DNA of 64,000 bases from an uncultured Bacteroidales bacterium (GTDB lineage: Bacteria > Bacteroidota > Bacteroidia > Bacteroidales > UBA932). The stretch lies in NCBI GenBank assembly GCA_944326365.1, contig CALVDR010000002.1:62001-126000 (forward strand), written 5' to 3'. The position numbers were made by a program, and so were the translations under genes. The notes beneath the pieces are model-generated. The model was given only the letters and a program-made list of their open reading frames with translations, had not been told where the DNA came from and ran no database searches. This document shows, in pieces, positions 36,501 to 44,235 of this stretch. Each line of letters begins with the position of its first letter. Position 1 is the first letter of the stretch.

Positions 36501-36620
36501 GCTTTCCAGGCTTCTAACCTGTTCACCCTTACGCGCTACAAGGAGTCCGACCCTGAATCCGGTTCGCTCGTAGGTGCGCAGCAGCCTATCTATACCATAA
36601 GCCTGAGTCTGTCATTCTAA
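33576..36620 (+). CDS. SusC/RagA-like TonB-dependent receptor of the M16-ChaN operon
   Basis: A complete 1014-residue outer-membrane importer starting MEFLRTIAVFMAV, with a signal peptide ending MASAQ. A CarboxypepD_reg-like domain (AGRVTDIWDEPLAGANVWV) precedes the plug (EGAVVTGKQNINDLDIRSKSGV, IRGNSSFREGDAANEPLFVLDG, ACALYGTKASNGVIEITSVRG). The TonB-side and plug motifs are diverged from the other two SusC proteins of the window. The barrel ends YTISLSLSF. susD follows 7 nt later. With an M16 protease and a ChaN-like protein in the same operon, peptides or a protein-bound cofactor such as haem are the likely cargo (inference). Confidence 0.93.
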   Translation: MEFLRTIAVFMAVIVSVMASAQGGNPRILAGRVTDIWDEPLAGANVWVRGDTGTGTSTDINGYFSIELPARNDILIEVSFLGMKSQTISYTGQKEVTVILEEDANMMEGAVVTGKQNINDLDIRSKSGVISTVDVKRLQDKPVVDMSVALQGSAPGLVVTNRGDLGTKPEIRIRGNSSFREGDAANEPLFVLDGQVISSDAFMTLNPLDIADIKILKDAVACALYGTKASNGVIEITSVRGTAGEALVTYNFNAGITTRGRRGVLMMDTDEKLELERRLRNPSAPGYLYSEEYIRETNPGAANIDELVAAGQAKLDELRKTNTDWFKELLRNDFYQRHNLSVRGGNSKTSYYASANYSYQGGQIPGNDVSRFTGRISLDQAVGQIGYVSVSVNGGYSKANSPNSSEYSPTSLIYELNPYESKTSGELWSYPNRTYDDLFYQYEKVSTEKRFGATASINLQPLKGLDLDAVVGLDMVLSESQDFTPSTSYSEQQSGAPEIERGRLGRAKNVMTNITYNIRATWNRVFGKHDITLGANTDYYMDDVDNMSITGYGVGQLNSAAAINQSIEGSRKVSTSNLKEKTAQVGIGVLGGYSFDGTYDVFGTYKADASSILPKDKRWNAAWAVGAGWNVKSYFQDWNPISALRFKASYGRTASLAGISPSLAVATFQYLEDSYGDRRLLDLMSLYNDSLKPEQTVSTEAGVSIGFWNRVSLDVGWYNRITEDALLDVPIPASNGFTTMKRNIGVLSNSGIEAAVSATLLDMENTRLNLRFSVAYNENKVLDLYDGDKLYTSEYTLVPDYEVGKAYDIIYGPISNGIDPMTGFPTFRKADGSEIPASGKLEREDMVALGHGVPPFSGTINLSFTYRNLEFDADFYYVLGGIKAYAFSYVRDVDDANKNAVRGQVENMWFKKGDQDKIYNSPYTETASLENLTLYPNSRTVGSSDYLRLSMLSLRYRFPQRLLQKAGNFFKYGNIAFQASNLFTLTRYKESDPESGSLVGAQQPIYTISLSLSF

Positions 36621-36627
36621 ACGGAAG

Positions 36628-38010
36628 ATGAAAATGAAAAAATATATCATAAGCCTGCTGTGCATGATGCCGGTATTCACCGGCTGTCTCGACATCAAGC
36701 TGGAGAACCAGTTTTCCGATCCCGATGCCATCACTACGGTGGATACGGCCAGGGAACTTCTGGCTACGGCATACAGTTCCATCCCACGCTATCAGATGGA
36801 GTTTTCGGTGCTGGGCGATGATTTTTATCCCACCACGTATGCGAACCAGTATGCGGAAATGCAGAATCTCTACAACTGGCAGGACAATGCCATTACCGAC
36901 CTTTCTTCACAGGTATGGAACGATTATTATATGACAGTGGCATATCTGAATGCTCTTCTCGACAGGATAGATAACGTGAAGACTGAGGATGAAGCCGGAG
37001 CTCTGGAACTGCAGAAAGTCCGCAGCGAAGCTTATGCCCTGAAAGCGTACTGCTATTTCGACCTGTTGAGGATTTATGCCCCGGCTTATTCTGAAGACGT
37101 GCTGGACAGGGACGGCATCATCCTGAAAAACAGGCTGGAACTGGACTTCCTGCCGAGGTCTTCAGTCAGGGCTTGCGTAGAGGAGATAGCTTCCTTGCTT
37201 TCGGAGGCCGCGAAGGTGTCGAATACCGGTAACGCCGTCTATTATTTCGGTTCCGATGCCGTGAATGCATTGCGTGCGGAATTCGAACTGTACCGCGGCG
37301 CCTATGATGTCGCAGTGGAGTACGGTCTGCCCCTGCTTTCGGATCTGGAGTCGCGGCTGACGGAAACGGAGTATTCGAATCTCTGGACCGAAAACGAGAG
37401 TCAGGAGCGTATTTTCGCCCCTTATATCTTCGACTCCTTCTACATAAACCTGAACTATGACAGGGAGAGCGGAGACTATTTCTGTCTTGCGGACGGGGTC
37501 ACGTATGAAGACACGGATATGAGGAAGTCCTGGTGCGAATATCAGGGTCCTCAGACAGGAGTCCGCAGTCTGGGCAAGTACAACAGGATGTATTATGAAA
37601 ATACGGAAGTGCGCTATATCAACACTCTGCGTTATTCGGGAGTGTGCTTCACTGTAGCAGAGGCCTATGCCAGGGACAGGCAGCCTGGCGAGGCAGTGGC
37701 TCTGATGAACAGGTATCTCGGTGCGCGCGGCTGCACTCTGCTGGATGAATCCCTTTCAGGGGACGCTCTGGTGGATGCCATCCTGACTGAGAAGCAGAGG
37801 GAGTTCGTAGGCGAGGGTGTGAGATATTTCGACCTCAAGCGTATCGGCAGTCCTCTTGACAGGTACAATGCTGCCGGAAACCGTACGTCCACCATCGCTG
37901 CCGATGACTACCGCCATCTTTTCCCGATACCTCAGTCAGAGTACAGGTACAATGAAAACATCACCGCCGAACACCAGAACCCGGGCTGGTCCTACGAGGT
38001 GGCCGAATAA
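36628..38010 (+). CDS. SusD/RagB-like surface lipoprotein of the M16-ChaN operon
   Basis: A 460-residue lipoprotein (MKMKKYIISLLCMMPVFTGC, lipobox FTGC). The typical SusD start is LDIKLENQFSDPDAITTVDTARELLATAYSS. The TPR-like region includes EAYALKAYCYFDLLRIYAPAYSEDV, and near the C-terminus are LTEKQREFVGEGVRYFDLKRIGSPLDRYNA and HLFPIPQSEYRYNENITAEHQNPGW. It is the lid partner of the SusC 7 nt upstream. The DUF4929-like lipoprotein gene follows after 44 nt. Confidence 0.93.
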   Translation: MKMKKYIISLLCMMPVFTGCLDIKLENQFSDPDAITTVDTARELLATAYSSIPRYQMEFSVLGDDFYPTTYANQYAEMQNLYNWQDNAITDLSSQVWNDYYMTVAYLNALLDRIDNVKTEDEAGALELQKVRSEAYALKAYCYFDLLRIYAPAYSEDVLDRDGIILKNRLELDFLPRSSVRACVEEIASLLSEAAKVSNTGNAVYYFGSDAVNALRAEFELYRGAYDVAVEYGLPLLSDLESRLTETEYSNLWTENESQERIFAPYIFDSFYINLNYDRESGDYFCLADGVTYEDTDMRKSWCEYQGPQTGVRSLGKYNRMYYENTEVRYINTLRYSGVCFTVAEAYARDRQPGEAVALMNRYLGARGCTLLDESLSGDALVDAILTEKQREFVGEGVRYFDLKRIGSPLDRYNAAGNRTSTIAADDYRHLFPIPQSEYRYNENITAEHQNPGWSYEVAE

Positions 38011-38054
38011 ATTCGGAATAATTTCAGAAAAATCATTTATAAACGGATAAAGAC

Positions 38055-39236
38055 ATGAAAAAATTTCTGACTTGGTGCTGCGTGGCCGCAGCAATGTCCG
38101 CAGGAATGACTTCCTGCGAAGAGCCTGAGACAGGCTATGAGGGAACCAATTACATTTATCTGGAGTCTGCATCCAGTTCGATGTATGACAATGCCTCTCT
38201 CGAAATTTCAGTGGTCCTGACAACAGCTCTGGACCAGGATCTGACACTGACTCTGAAAACGGACGATACTGAAGACATCATAACTCTCGAAGGGAATCCA
38301 GTGACGATTCCTGCAGGAGAGAGGTCTGGGACTGTGACCGTAAAGAGTGCCGAACTCTCCGAGAACTCCATGAATTTCAGGATTTCCCTGGACGAGTCCA
38401 CCGTGCTTCCTGAGAATGTCAAGTGGGACAAAGACTTCACATTCACTGTGAATTCCTCTGCAGTGCCGGACCTGACCGATGATCAGCTGGCCATCATCGA
38501 AGCTTACAAGACCGCTACTGGTATCGACCTGTCGAAGTATCTGGGTCTGGTGGAAGTCAGCACTGTCTATACGGCAGCAAGTATTGAAACCGAGATTCCT
38601 TTGGACCCTGTTACTGTCAGCGGTATCACGGCCATTACGCTTTCTGAAGAGTCCACAGCTGACCAGCCTGTGCTGAAAATGACCAATAATCCAATGGGTA
38701 TTCAGGATATTCTTTATAGCAAGTTGAAATCTCTTACTCTTGAAAATCCGGACTGGACCAATGAAGACGCTTCTCCGGATTTCAAGACACTGCTTGATGC
38801 CATAGAATGGACTTCAACGTCTACAGAAACTTTCACTATGTCTCTTGACGGTATAAAACCGAAAGTAGACAAGACAGTGGAATTCTTGGACGAAGTTACA
38901 TTCATAGACAGCTATGGAGATGAAGTGACACAGACTAAAGTCCCGTTTGAATTTTATTTTTCGGCATATGAAAGAGAAAAAGAAGCTTTGGCTGCGGGAA
39001 AAATAGGTACGGCAGTCAATCCTGAGTGGTATTATACCGCCACTGTAAATCCTGCCTCAAATCTCAATACTGACGATGTTTCTGAGGATACTTGGGAAGT
39101 GGGAAATTACATAGCCCCTTCAGCGTCTATTTCCACGGACAAGATGGTATTTTCATTCTCCATATATAACAGCATGGATGCATCATACGACTATGATTAT
39201 TCGAAAGTCGTAGCAACATATACACCTAACGAATGA
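38055..39236 (+). CDS. DUF4929-like lipoprotein
   Basis: A 393-residue lipoprotein (lipobox MTSC) with an N-terminal Calx-beta/DUF1735-like beta sandwich (LEISVVLTTALDQDLTLTLKTDDTEDIITLEGNPVTIPAGERSGTVTV). A second domain after PDLTDDQLAIIEAYKTATGIDLSKYLGLVEV resembles DUF4929, a family seen beside SusCD pairs. It overlaps the M16 gene by 4 nt, so translation of the two is probably coupled. Surface exposure and substrate binding are inferred. The second half is more AT-rich than its neighbours. The signal-peptide codons hold an 8-bp-arm palindrome at 38099-38118. Confidence 0.72.
   Translation: MKKFLTWCCVAAAMSAGMTSCEEPETGYEGTNYIYLESASSSMYDNASLEISVVLTTALDQDLTLTLKTDDTEDIITLEGNPVTIPAGERSGTVTVKSAELSENSMNFRISLDESTVLPENVKWDKDFTFTVNSSAVPDLTDDQLAIIEAYKTATGIDLSKYLGLVEVSTVYTAASIETEIPLDPVTVSGITAITLSEESTADQPVLKMTNNPMGIQDILYSKLKSLTLENPDWTNEDASPDFKTLLDAIEWTSTSTETFTMSLDGIKPKVDKTVEFLDEVTFIDSYGDEVTQTKVPFEFYFSAYEREKEALAAGKIGTAVNPEWYYTATVNPASNLNTDDVSEDTWEVGNYIAPSASISTDKMVFSFSIYNSMDASYDYDYSKVVATYTPNE
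38099..38118. repeat. 8-bp-arm palindrome in the DUF4929-like signal-peptide codons
   Basis: CGCAGGAA and TTCCTGCG flank a 4-nt TGAC centre right at the lipobox codons, 44 nt after the start. It belongs to the set of hairpins in signal-peptide coding regions. Confidence 0.8.
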
Positions 39237-42094
39237 GGAAAGGACTGATATCGACAGCGGCAGCTGTCGCTGCCATTGTGAACTGTTTCGGGGTGCGAGC
39301 CTCGGAACAGTCTTCATTTGACGGCAGTACGGACGGGAAGACATGGGAAGAGCCGGTATTGCCTCCGGCAGGAATAGTGACGGACAGATTGGCCAACGGC
39401 CTGGATTATGTCATAGTGGAGAACCAGTCTCCATCGAGGATGATAGAGTTCCGTCTGATTTTCAGGACGGGATCGATGATGGAGACGGACGGGAACAGGG
39501 GGGCGGCGCATTTTCTGGAGCACATGGCTTTCGGAGGGACACGCCATTTCCCGAAACGGAAACTGGTGGAGTATCTGGAGTCTCTGGGAGTCCAGTACGG
39601 GATAGGCATCAATGCCTTCACCGGCTACGACAGGACCATCTATATGTTTTCCATGCCTTCCGATGATCCTGAGAATCTGGATCGTGCGCTGCTGATATTG
39701 AAAGACTGGCTCACTGACATCACTATTGCCCGGCAGAAAGTGGAGAAAGAGAAGGGCGTGATCAAGGAGGAACTGCGCGGATATGATGTCGGGGACGAGT
39801 TTTATGATCTGAAGATAGGTACTGGACGCTATAGCGAGGGTATCCCTCTCGGTACGGAAGAGGATATAGACAGGATCACTCCGGAGATATTGAGGGATTT
39901 CCATGATACGTGGTACACTCTCGACAGGGCTACTGTGGCCGTGGTGGGCGATGTGTACCGGGACGATTTGGAAGAACGGATAAAAAGGATTCTCGGCCCG
40001 CTGAAGCCTACGGTGTCTCCGGAATTCGACGAGTCTCCGCTGGAATACGCCGGGGGAGTGACTGTGAAAAATATCGCGGATACCATGGCACGCAGCATGA
40101 GTTTCGAACTCATCGTTCCCCATACGGCCGTGATGAGACGGACTCTTGGGGATGCCGTGTCGTTCGGAAGGAACAGGATGCTGGTCAGGGGGATTTCTTC
40201 ACGCCTGTATGAGACGGGAAGGTATGCCACCATATCGAACAACTGGTATTTCGCCGACAAGGAGCATTTCGTGGTTTCCGTTTCCGGGGACGTAAAGGAA
40301 GAGGTGTCGGAGTGTTTTGCGGATGTGATGGCGGAATTGTACCGCCTTTCCCGTGAGGGATTCCAGGACGGGGAGATGGATCAGCTCAGGGAATCCGTGG
40401 GGATTTATGTCCCGGCTTCCTCCAGTTCGTCTATGATATGCGACAACATAGCTGATGCCGTGCTTTTCGGTGACATGGATGTGACTGATCCGGAGCAGGT
40501 GGCTGCCGTGGAAGAAGAGCTCCGCGCCACTTCGTCAGAAGATTTGCGGGAAATTCTTTCCCGGTGGCTGGATGATGCCGGAAAGTGTGCTCTCGCGGCC
40601 TGCAAGTACAATCCTCTTTCCACTTCCGGTTTTTCTCCGGCGGACGTTGAGGCTCTTATGTCCGAAGCCTCGGAAACCGTGTGCGAGCCTTATGTTTTCG
40701 TGCCGGACGAGCCTGAGGACGAAACTGCACGGACGGTGATTCCGGCGTTTCTGCTTGAAGAAAGGCCTTCGGGCGAGGATATGATAGCGAACATGCTGTT
40801 TTACCGGAACATCGCAGTGACGGATGTTTTCCTGAAGAACGGCTTCCGCCTGATTCTGAGACCTACCAGGGACGAGGAGGGGAGGATACAGATGCAGACC
40901 TTCGCTCCGGGAGGACTCTCGCGTGTGCCTGAGGATGAGTACGCGAAATATGAGGGGCTTGCCGGCTACATGGAACTGGGAGGAATCGAAGGCGTGGACG
41001 ATGATGTCTACAGATCGGTGATGGCAGAGAACGGCATAGGACTGTTGCTCGGTATCGAATCCTACTGGCATGGAATGATAGCTTCCGGCCCGTCGCGGAA
41101 CATGCGCCTGCTTTTCAATCTCGTGTATGAGCGTATGATGCACCCGTCCCTGGACTATGAGGGTTTCGAGGAAATACGGCAGGAAGAACTGGAGAGTTTC
41201 GGGGAAGAGTCTTATCTGACCCGTCTCATGAAACAGGATGTCATGCGGCAGGTCGGCATGCAGATAGACAGCCTGATGGGAAATCTCATGTATGGCAGGA
41301 GGACTGCAATGACTGAAGATGAACTCAGGTCTCTGGACCTGGATTCGCTGGCGGCATGTTACCGGGATCTTTTCTCGAATCCGGACGGCATGACGTGCGT
41401 CATCTGCGGCGATTTCGATGTGGACAGCCTGCTCAGGGAAGCAGTTCCTGTCTTCGGACGCATCCCGCGCGGTGACAGGCCTAACTGGATGGGGCCGTCC
41501 CATTTCACTCTGCCGGAAGTCACGGTCAAACGCGAATTTCCGAATGCGAACGAGTCCCAGACGATGTTCGACTACATCAGGTTCGGCAAGTACGATCCGT
41601 CTCTGCGCTCCGGACTGAAACTCAAGCTGATGAACAACCTCATACGGAACCGTCTGCTGACTGTCCTCCGCGAGCAGGAGTCGCTGGTATATTCCCCGTA
41701 TGCATCGCTTTTCTACAATGCATCTCCGGACAGTATCTTCTATATGGACATAAATGCTTCCGTGGACAGGAACAACACCGGGCGCGTGCATGAAGTCCTC
41801 GATGAAATCATCGAGGAACTGCAGCGGAAAAAGGTGTCCGTGAAGGAACTGAATACCCTGAAGCAGATATTCATAGTGAACAGACGTTCATATCTGGAGG
41901 AAGATGCCACCGCGAACTGGAAGAGCCATCTGGTGCGCCAGCTCCGGAATGACGAGACCCTGGTGGAGATGGATATGTATGAAGCCGTGCTCGAGAGCAT
42001 TACGCCTGAAGAACTCAGGGATGAGTTCAGGCATTGCTTCGATACCGACAGGTACATGATACTGTCGATAGGTCCTTTCCAGGAAAACGATTAA
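39233..42094 (+). CDS. M16 (pitrilysin/insulinase) zinc metalloprotease, secreted
   Basis: A 953-residue secreted protease with a signal peptide ending about residue 24 (GVRASEQ). The inverted zinc motif is HFLEH (His93, Glu96, His97), and the third ligand is near Glu173 in EKEKGVIKEEL, about 76 residues later as the family requires. The inactive second half of the clam shell carries the usual Arg-Tyr type pair (IRNRLLTVLREQESLVYSPYAS, near 805-825). M16 enzymes degrade peptides enclosed in their chamber. In an operon with SusCD this enzyme probably trims imported peptides in the periplasm or at the cell surface. An imperfect palindrome lies in its signal codons at 39255-39272. Confidence 0.93.
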   Translation: MRKGLISTAAAVAAIVNCFGVRASEQSSFDGSTDGKTWEEPVLPPAGIVTDRLANGLDYVIVENQSPSRMIEFRLIFRTGSMMETDGNRGAAHFLEHMAFGGTRHFPKRKLVEYLESLGVQYGIGINAFTGYDRTIYMFSMPSDDPENLDRALLILKDWLTDITIARQKVEKEKGVIKEELRGYDVGDEFYDLKIGTGRYSEGIPLGTEEDIDRITPEILRDFHDTWYTLDRATVAVVGDVYRDDLEERIKRILGPLKPTVSPEFDESPLEYAGGVTVKNIADTMARSMSFELIVPHTAVMRRTLGDAVSFGRNRMLVRGISSRLYETGRYATISNNWYFADKEHFVVSVSGDVKEEVSECFADVMAELYRLSREGFQDGEMDQLRESVGIYVPASSSSSMICDNIADAVLFGDMDVTDPEQVAAVEEELRATSSEDLREILSRWLDDAGKCALAACKYNPLSTSGFSPADVEALMSEASETVCEPYVFVPDEPEDETARTVIPAFLLEERPSGEDMIANMLFYRNIAVTDVFLKNGFRLILRPTRDEEGRIQMQTFAPGGLSRVPEDEYAKYEGLAGYMELGGIEGVDDDVYRSVMAENGIGLLLGIESYWHGMIASGPSRNMRLLFNLVYERMMHPSLDYEGFEEIRQEELESFGEESYLTRLMKQDVMRQVGMQIDSLMGNLMYGRRTAMTEDELRSLDLDSLAACYRDLFSNPDGMTCVICGDFDVDSLLREAVPVFGRIPRGDRPNWMGPSHFTLPEVTVKREFPNANESQTMFDYIRFGKYDPSLRSGLKLKLMNNLIRNRLLTVLREQESLVYSPYASLFYNASPDSIFYMDINASVDRNNTGRVHEVLDEIIEELQRKKVSVKELNTLKQIFIVNRRSYLEEDATANWKSHLVRQLRNDETLVEMDMYEAVLESITPEELRDEFRHCFDTDRYMILSIGPFQEND

Positions 42095-42107
42095 ACGGAT
42101 ATTTCAG

Positions 42108-42980
42108 ATGAAAAAGATTGTATTTATGATAATATTGGCGGTCACGACCGCCAATATTGCCGTACAGGCACAGGACAAGCCGGCTTATACCGTATTTGCC
42201 GGTGACGGCAAGCCGTCGGATTACGGGCGTATGCTGGAGGCCCTTTCAGAGGCTGACGTGATTTTCATCGGGGAGACGCACAACTGTCCCATAGCGCACT
42301 GGATAGAGTTTGAACTGACGCGGGACTTATACGGAAAGCATTCTGACGGGCTGGTCCTGGGGGCAGAGATGTTCGAGACCGATGACCAGCTTCTGGTGGA
42401 CGAGTATGTGACAGGGGTCATTTCTTCAGACAAGTTCGAAAGTGAAGCCAAGTTGTGGGACAATTACTATACGGACTATTATCCTCTGCTTTCTTTCGCC
42501 AGGGAGAAAGGGCTGAAATTCGTGGCTACGAATGTGCCGCGGCGTTATGCTTCATATGTGAAGGACCATGGCCTGGAGGCTCTGGAGAATCTGTCAGACG
42601 GGGCCAAAGCGCTGATGGCGCCGCTTCCGATAGATTTCGAGGCCTCGGAGGAGGATGAGGCGATGTTCGGCTTCATGAAGATGATCAGCGGTTCTGACGG
42701 GAAGAAGTCATATTTCGCCGAGGCCCAGGCTATCAAGGATGCCACCATGGCCTGGTCGGTAGCACGGAACATGGACCGCAGGTTCATACATTACAACGGG
42801 AACTTCCATTCGGATTTCCATGGCGGGATCATTCCGTATTTCAATAAGTATTGCCCCGGAAAGTCAGTCATGACCGTTTGCTGTGTGCGACAGGACGATA
42901 TCAGTGTTCTCGGGGAGGAGAATCTGGGCAGGGCCGATTTTATCGTCTGCGTTCCTGTGGACATGACCATGAGTTATTAG
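42108..42980 (+). CDS. ChaN-like (Cofac_haem_bdg) protein, periplasmic
   Basis: A 290-residue protein with a non-lipid signal peptide (ILAVTTANIAVQAQ). The hallmark of the ChaN/TIKI-TraB-like fold is IGETHNCPIAHWIEFEL (Glu56, His58, His64), and a second motif near the end is YNGNFHSDFHGG. VLGAEMFETDDQ and FVATNVPRRYASYV are further family features. ChaN from Campylobacter binds haem, while relatives such as TIKI are metalloproteases, so the role may be haem or metal binding or proteolysis. It lies 13 nt after the M16 gene and is last in the operon. A second ChaN-like gene is at 52960-53883. Confidence 0.85.
   Translation: MKKIVFMIILAVTTANIAVQAQDKPAYTVFAGDGKPSDYGRMLEALSEADVIFIGETHNCPIAHWIEFELTRDLYGKHSDGLVLGAEMFETDDQLLVDEYVTGVISSDKFESEAKLWDNYYTDYYPLLSFAREKGLKFVATNVPRRYASYVKDHGLEALENLSDGAKALMAPLPIDFEASEEDEAMFGFMKMISGSDGKKSYFAEAQAIKDATMAWSVARNMDRRFIHYNGNFHSDFHGGIIPYFNKYCPGKSVMTVCCVRQDDISVLGEENLGRADFIVCVPVDMTMSY
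42131..42158. repeat. 13-bp-arm palindrome in the ChaN-like signal-peptide codons
   Basis: AATATTGGCGGTC and GACCGCCAATATT flank a 2-nt centre, 23 nt after the start codon. It is one of the longest palindromes in the window and would form a strong mRNA hairpin near the start of translation. Confidence 0.92.
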
Positions 42981-43239
42981 CTCCGGGGGTTAAGAGGATT
43001 TTAATTATCAACAATTTTTGTCCGTAAAACTAATAAGTCCCGGCGGGACCGCGACAGAAAGGAGCGAGATCCCCCTAATAGGGGGCTCCGGGGGTTAGGA
43101 GGATTTTAATTATCAACAATTTTTGTCCGTAAAACTAATAAGTCCCGGCGGGACCGCGACAGAAAGGAGCGAGATCCCCCTAATAGGGGGCTCCGGGGGT
43201 TAGGAGGATTTTAATTATCAACAATTTTTGTCCGTAAAA
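42981..43239. repeat. 105-bp tandem repeat, two full copies and a partial third
   Basis: Copies begin at 42981, 43086 and 43191 (exact 105-bp period); the third ends after ~49 bp where a large inverted repeat takes over. Apart from one base (TTAAGAGG versus TTAGGAGG) the copies are identical, so the duplication is recent. Each full unit has GTCCCGGCGGGAC and CCCCCTAATAGGGGG hairpins. The 344-nt gap 42981-43324 is filled by this repeat, the inverted repeat and the rpsL promoter and leader. Confidence 0.95.
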
Positions 43240-43256
43240 TTGTTGATAATTAAAAT
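43208..43256. repeat. 21-bp-arm inverted repeat overlapping the rpsL promoter
   Basis: The arms 43208-43228 and 43236-43256 are perfect complements around a 7-nt TGTCCGT loop. The left arm is part of the third tandem copy; the right arm (AAAATTGTTGATAATTAAAA) contains the TTG of the -33 element. The DNA could form a cruciform at the promoter. Confidence 0.93.
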
Positions 43257-43272
43257 ATTATCTGTATATTTG
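43243..43272 (+). promoter_or_regulatory. Promoter of the str operon
   Basis: TTG at 43243-43245 and TATATTTG at 43265-43272, 19 nt apart, match the Bacteroidetes consensus. A leader hairpin, CCCCAAAGTTTGGGG (43276-43290), lies at the predicted transcript start, then an A-rich leader to the rpsL ATG. Confidence 0.8.
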
Positions 43273-43324
43273 CAGCCCCAAAGTTTGGGGAAAGGTTACA
43301 TAAATTAAAGATTAACAATCATTT

Positions 43325-43708
43325 ATGCCTACAATTCAACAATTAGTTCGCAAAGGGCGCGAGGTTATCGAGATCAAGAGTAAATCCCGCGCGTTGGATG
43401 CTTGCCCTCAGAGAAGGGGCGTATGCGTGCGTGTCTACACTACGACACCTAAGAAACCTAACTCAGCGATGCGTAAGGTTGCCCGTGTACGTCTTACCAA
43501 CTCTAAAGAGGTCAATGCCTACATCCCGGGCGAAGGTCACAACCTCCAGGAGCACTCGATCGTGCTCGTAAGGGGCGGTCGTGTAAAGGACCTTCCGGGT
43601 GTACGTTACCACATCCTTAGAGGAGCTTTGGATACTGCAGGTGTAGAGGGAAGGACTCAGTCACGTTCTCTCTATGGTGCAAAGAGGCCGAAGAAATCTA
43701 AGAAGTAA
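43325..43708 (+). CDS. rpsL: 30S ribosomal protein S12
   Basis: A 127-residue ribosomal protein at the decoding centre. The conserved [19 protein letters not shown] and [12 protein letters not shown] are present, and [13 protein letters not shown] follows. The lysines associated with streptomycin sensitivity (in PKKPNSA and GRVKDLPG) are unchanged. First gene of the str operon, followed by rpsG after 28 nt. Confidence 0.99.
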   Translation: MPTIQQLVRKGREVIEIKSKSRALDACPQRRGVCVRVYTTTPKKPNSAMRKVARVRLTNSKEVNAYIPGEGHNLQEHSIVLVRGGRVKDLPGVRYHILRGALDTAGVEGRTQSRSLYGAKRPKKSKK

Positions 43709-43736
43709 TCATTTTTTATTTTAATTTTTCAAGACA

Positions 43737-44213
43737 ATGAGAAAAACGAAGCCTAAGAAGAGGATTCTACTTCCAGATCCTAAGTATCACGACGTGATGG
43801 TTACGCGTTTCGTGAACAATCTTATGTTGCAGGGGAAGAAGAGTATCGCGTATTCTATTTTTTACGATGCCATTGACATGGTAGGCGAGAAGATGAAAGA
43901 TTCTGACAAGGCTCCTCTGGATATTTGGAGGAAAGCTCTTGAGAATGTGACGCCTCAGGTAGAGGTGAAGAGTCGCAGGATCGGCGGAGCTAACTTCCAG
44001 GTGCCTACCGAGGTGCGCCCGGAGAGGAAGATTTCACTTTCCATGAAGAATATGATCGTATTCGCCCGCAAGCGTTCCGGCCACTCGATGGCAGAAAAAC
44101 TCGCCGCAGAGATCATCGCAGCCTATAACTGTGAAGGTGCGGCATTCAAGAGAAAAGAAGATATGCACAGGATGGCAGAGGCCAACAAGGCATTTGCACA
44201 TTTCCGTTTCTAA
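43737..44213 (+). CDS. rpsG: 30S ribosomal protein S7
   Basis: A 158-residue primary 16S rRNA-binding protein of the 30S head. It begins [19 protein letters not shown], and [19 protein letters not shown] and [41 protein letters not shown] are typical. It lies between rpsL and fusA in the conserved str order. Confidence 0.99.
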   Translation: MRKTKPKKRILLPDPKYHDVMVTRFVNNLMLQGKKSIAYSIFYDAIDMVGEKMKDSDKAPLDIWRKALENVTPQVEVKSRRIGGANFQVPTEVRPERKISLSMKNMIVFARKRSGHSMAEKLAAEIIAAYNCEGAAFKRKEDMHRMAEANKAFAHFRF

Positions 44214-44235
44214 TCCCCAATTAAGTTAAGAACAA

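Noticed and set aside
40535-41791. Minus-strand open frame of 418 codons opposite the M16 protease
   Set aside because: It is a shadow of the well-supported M16 gene.
42981-43239. CRISPR array
   Set aside because: The repeats are 105 bp and directly abut; there are no unique spacers and no cas genes.
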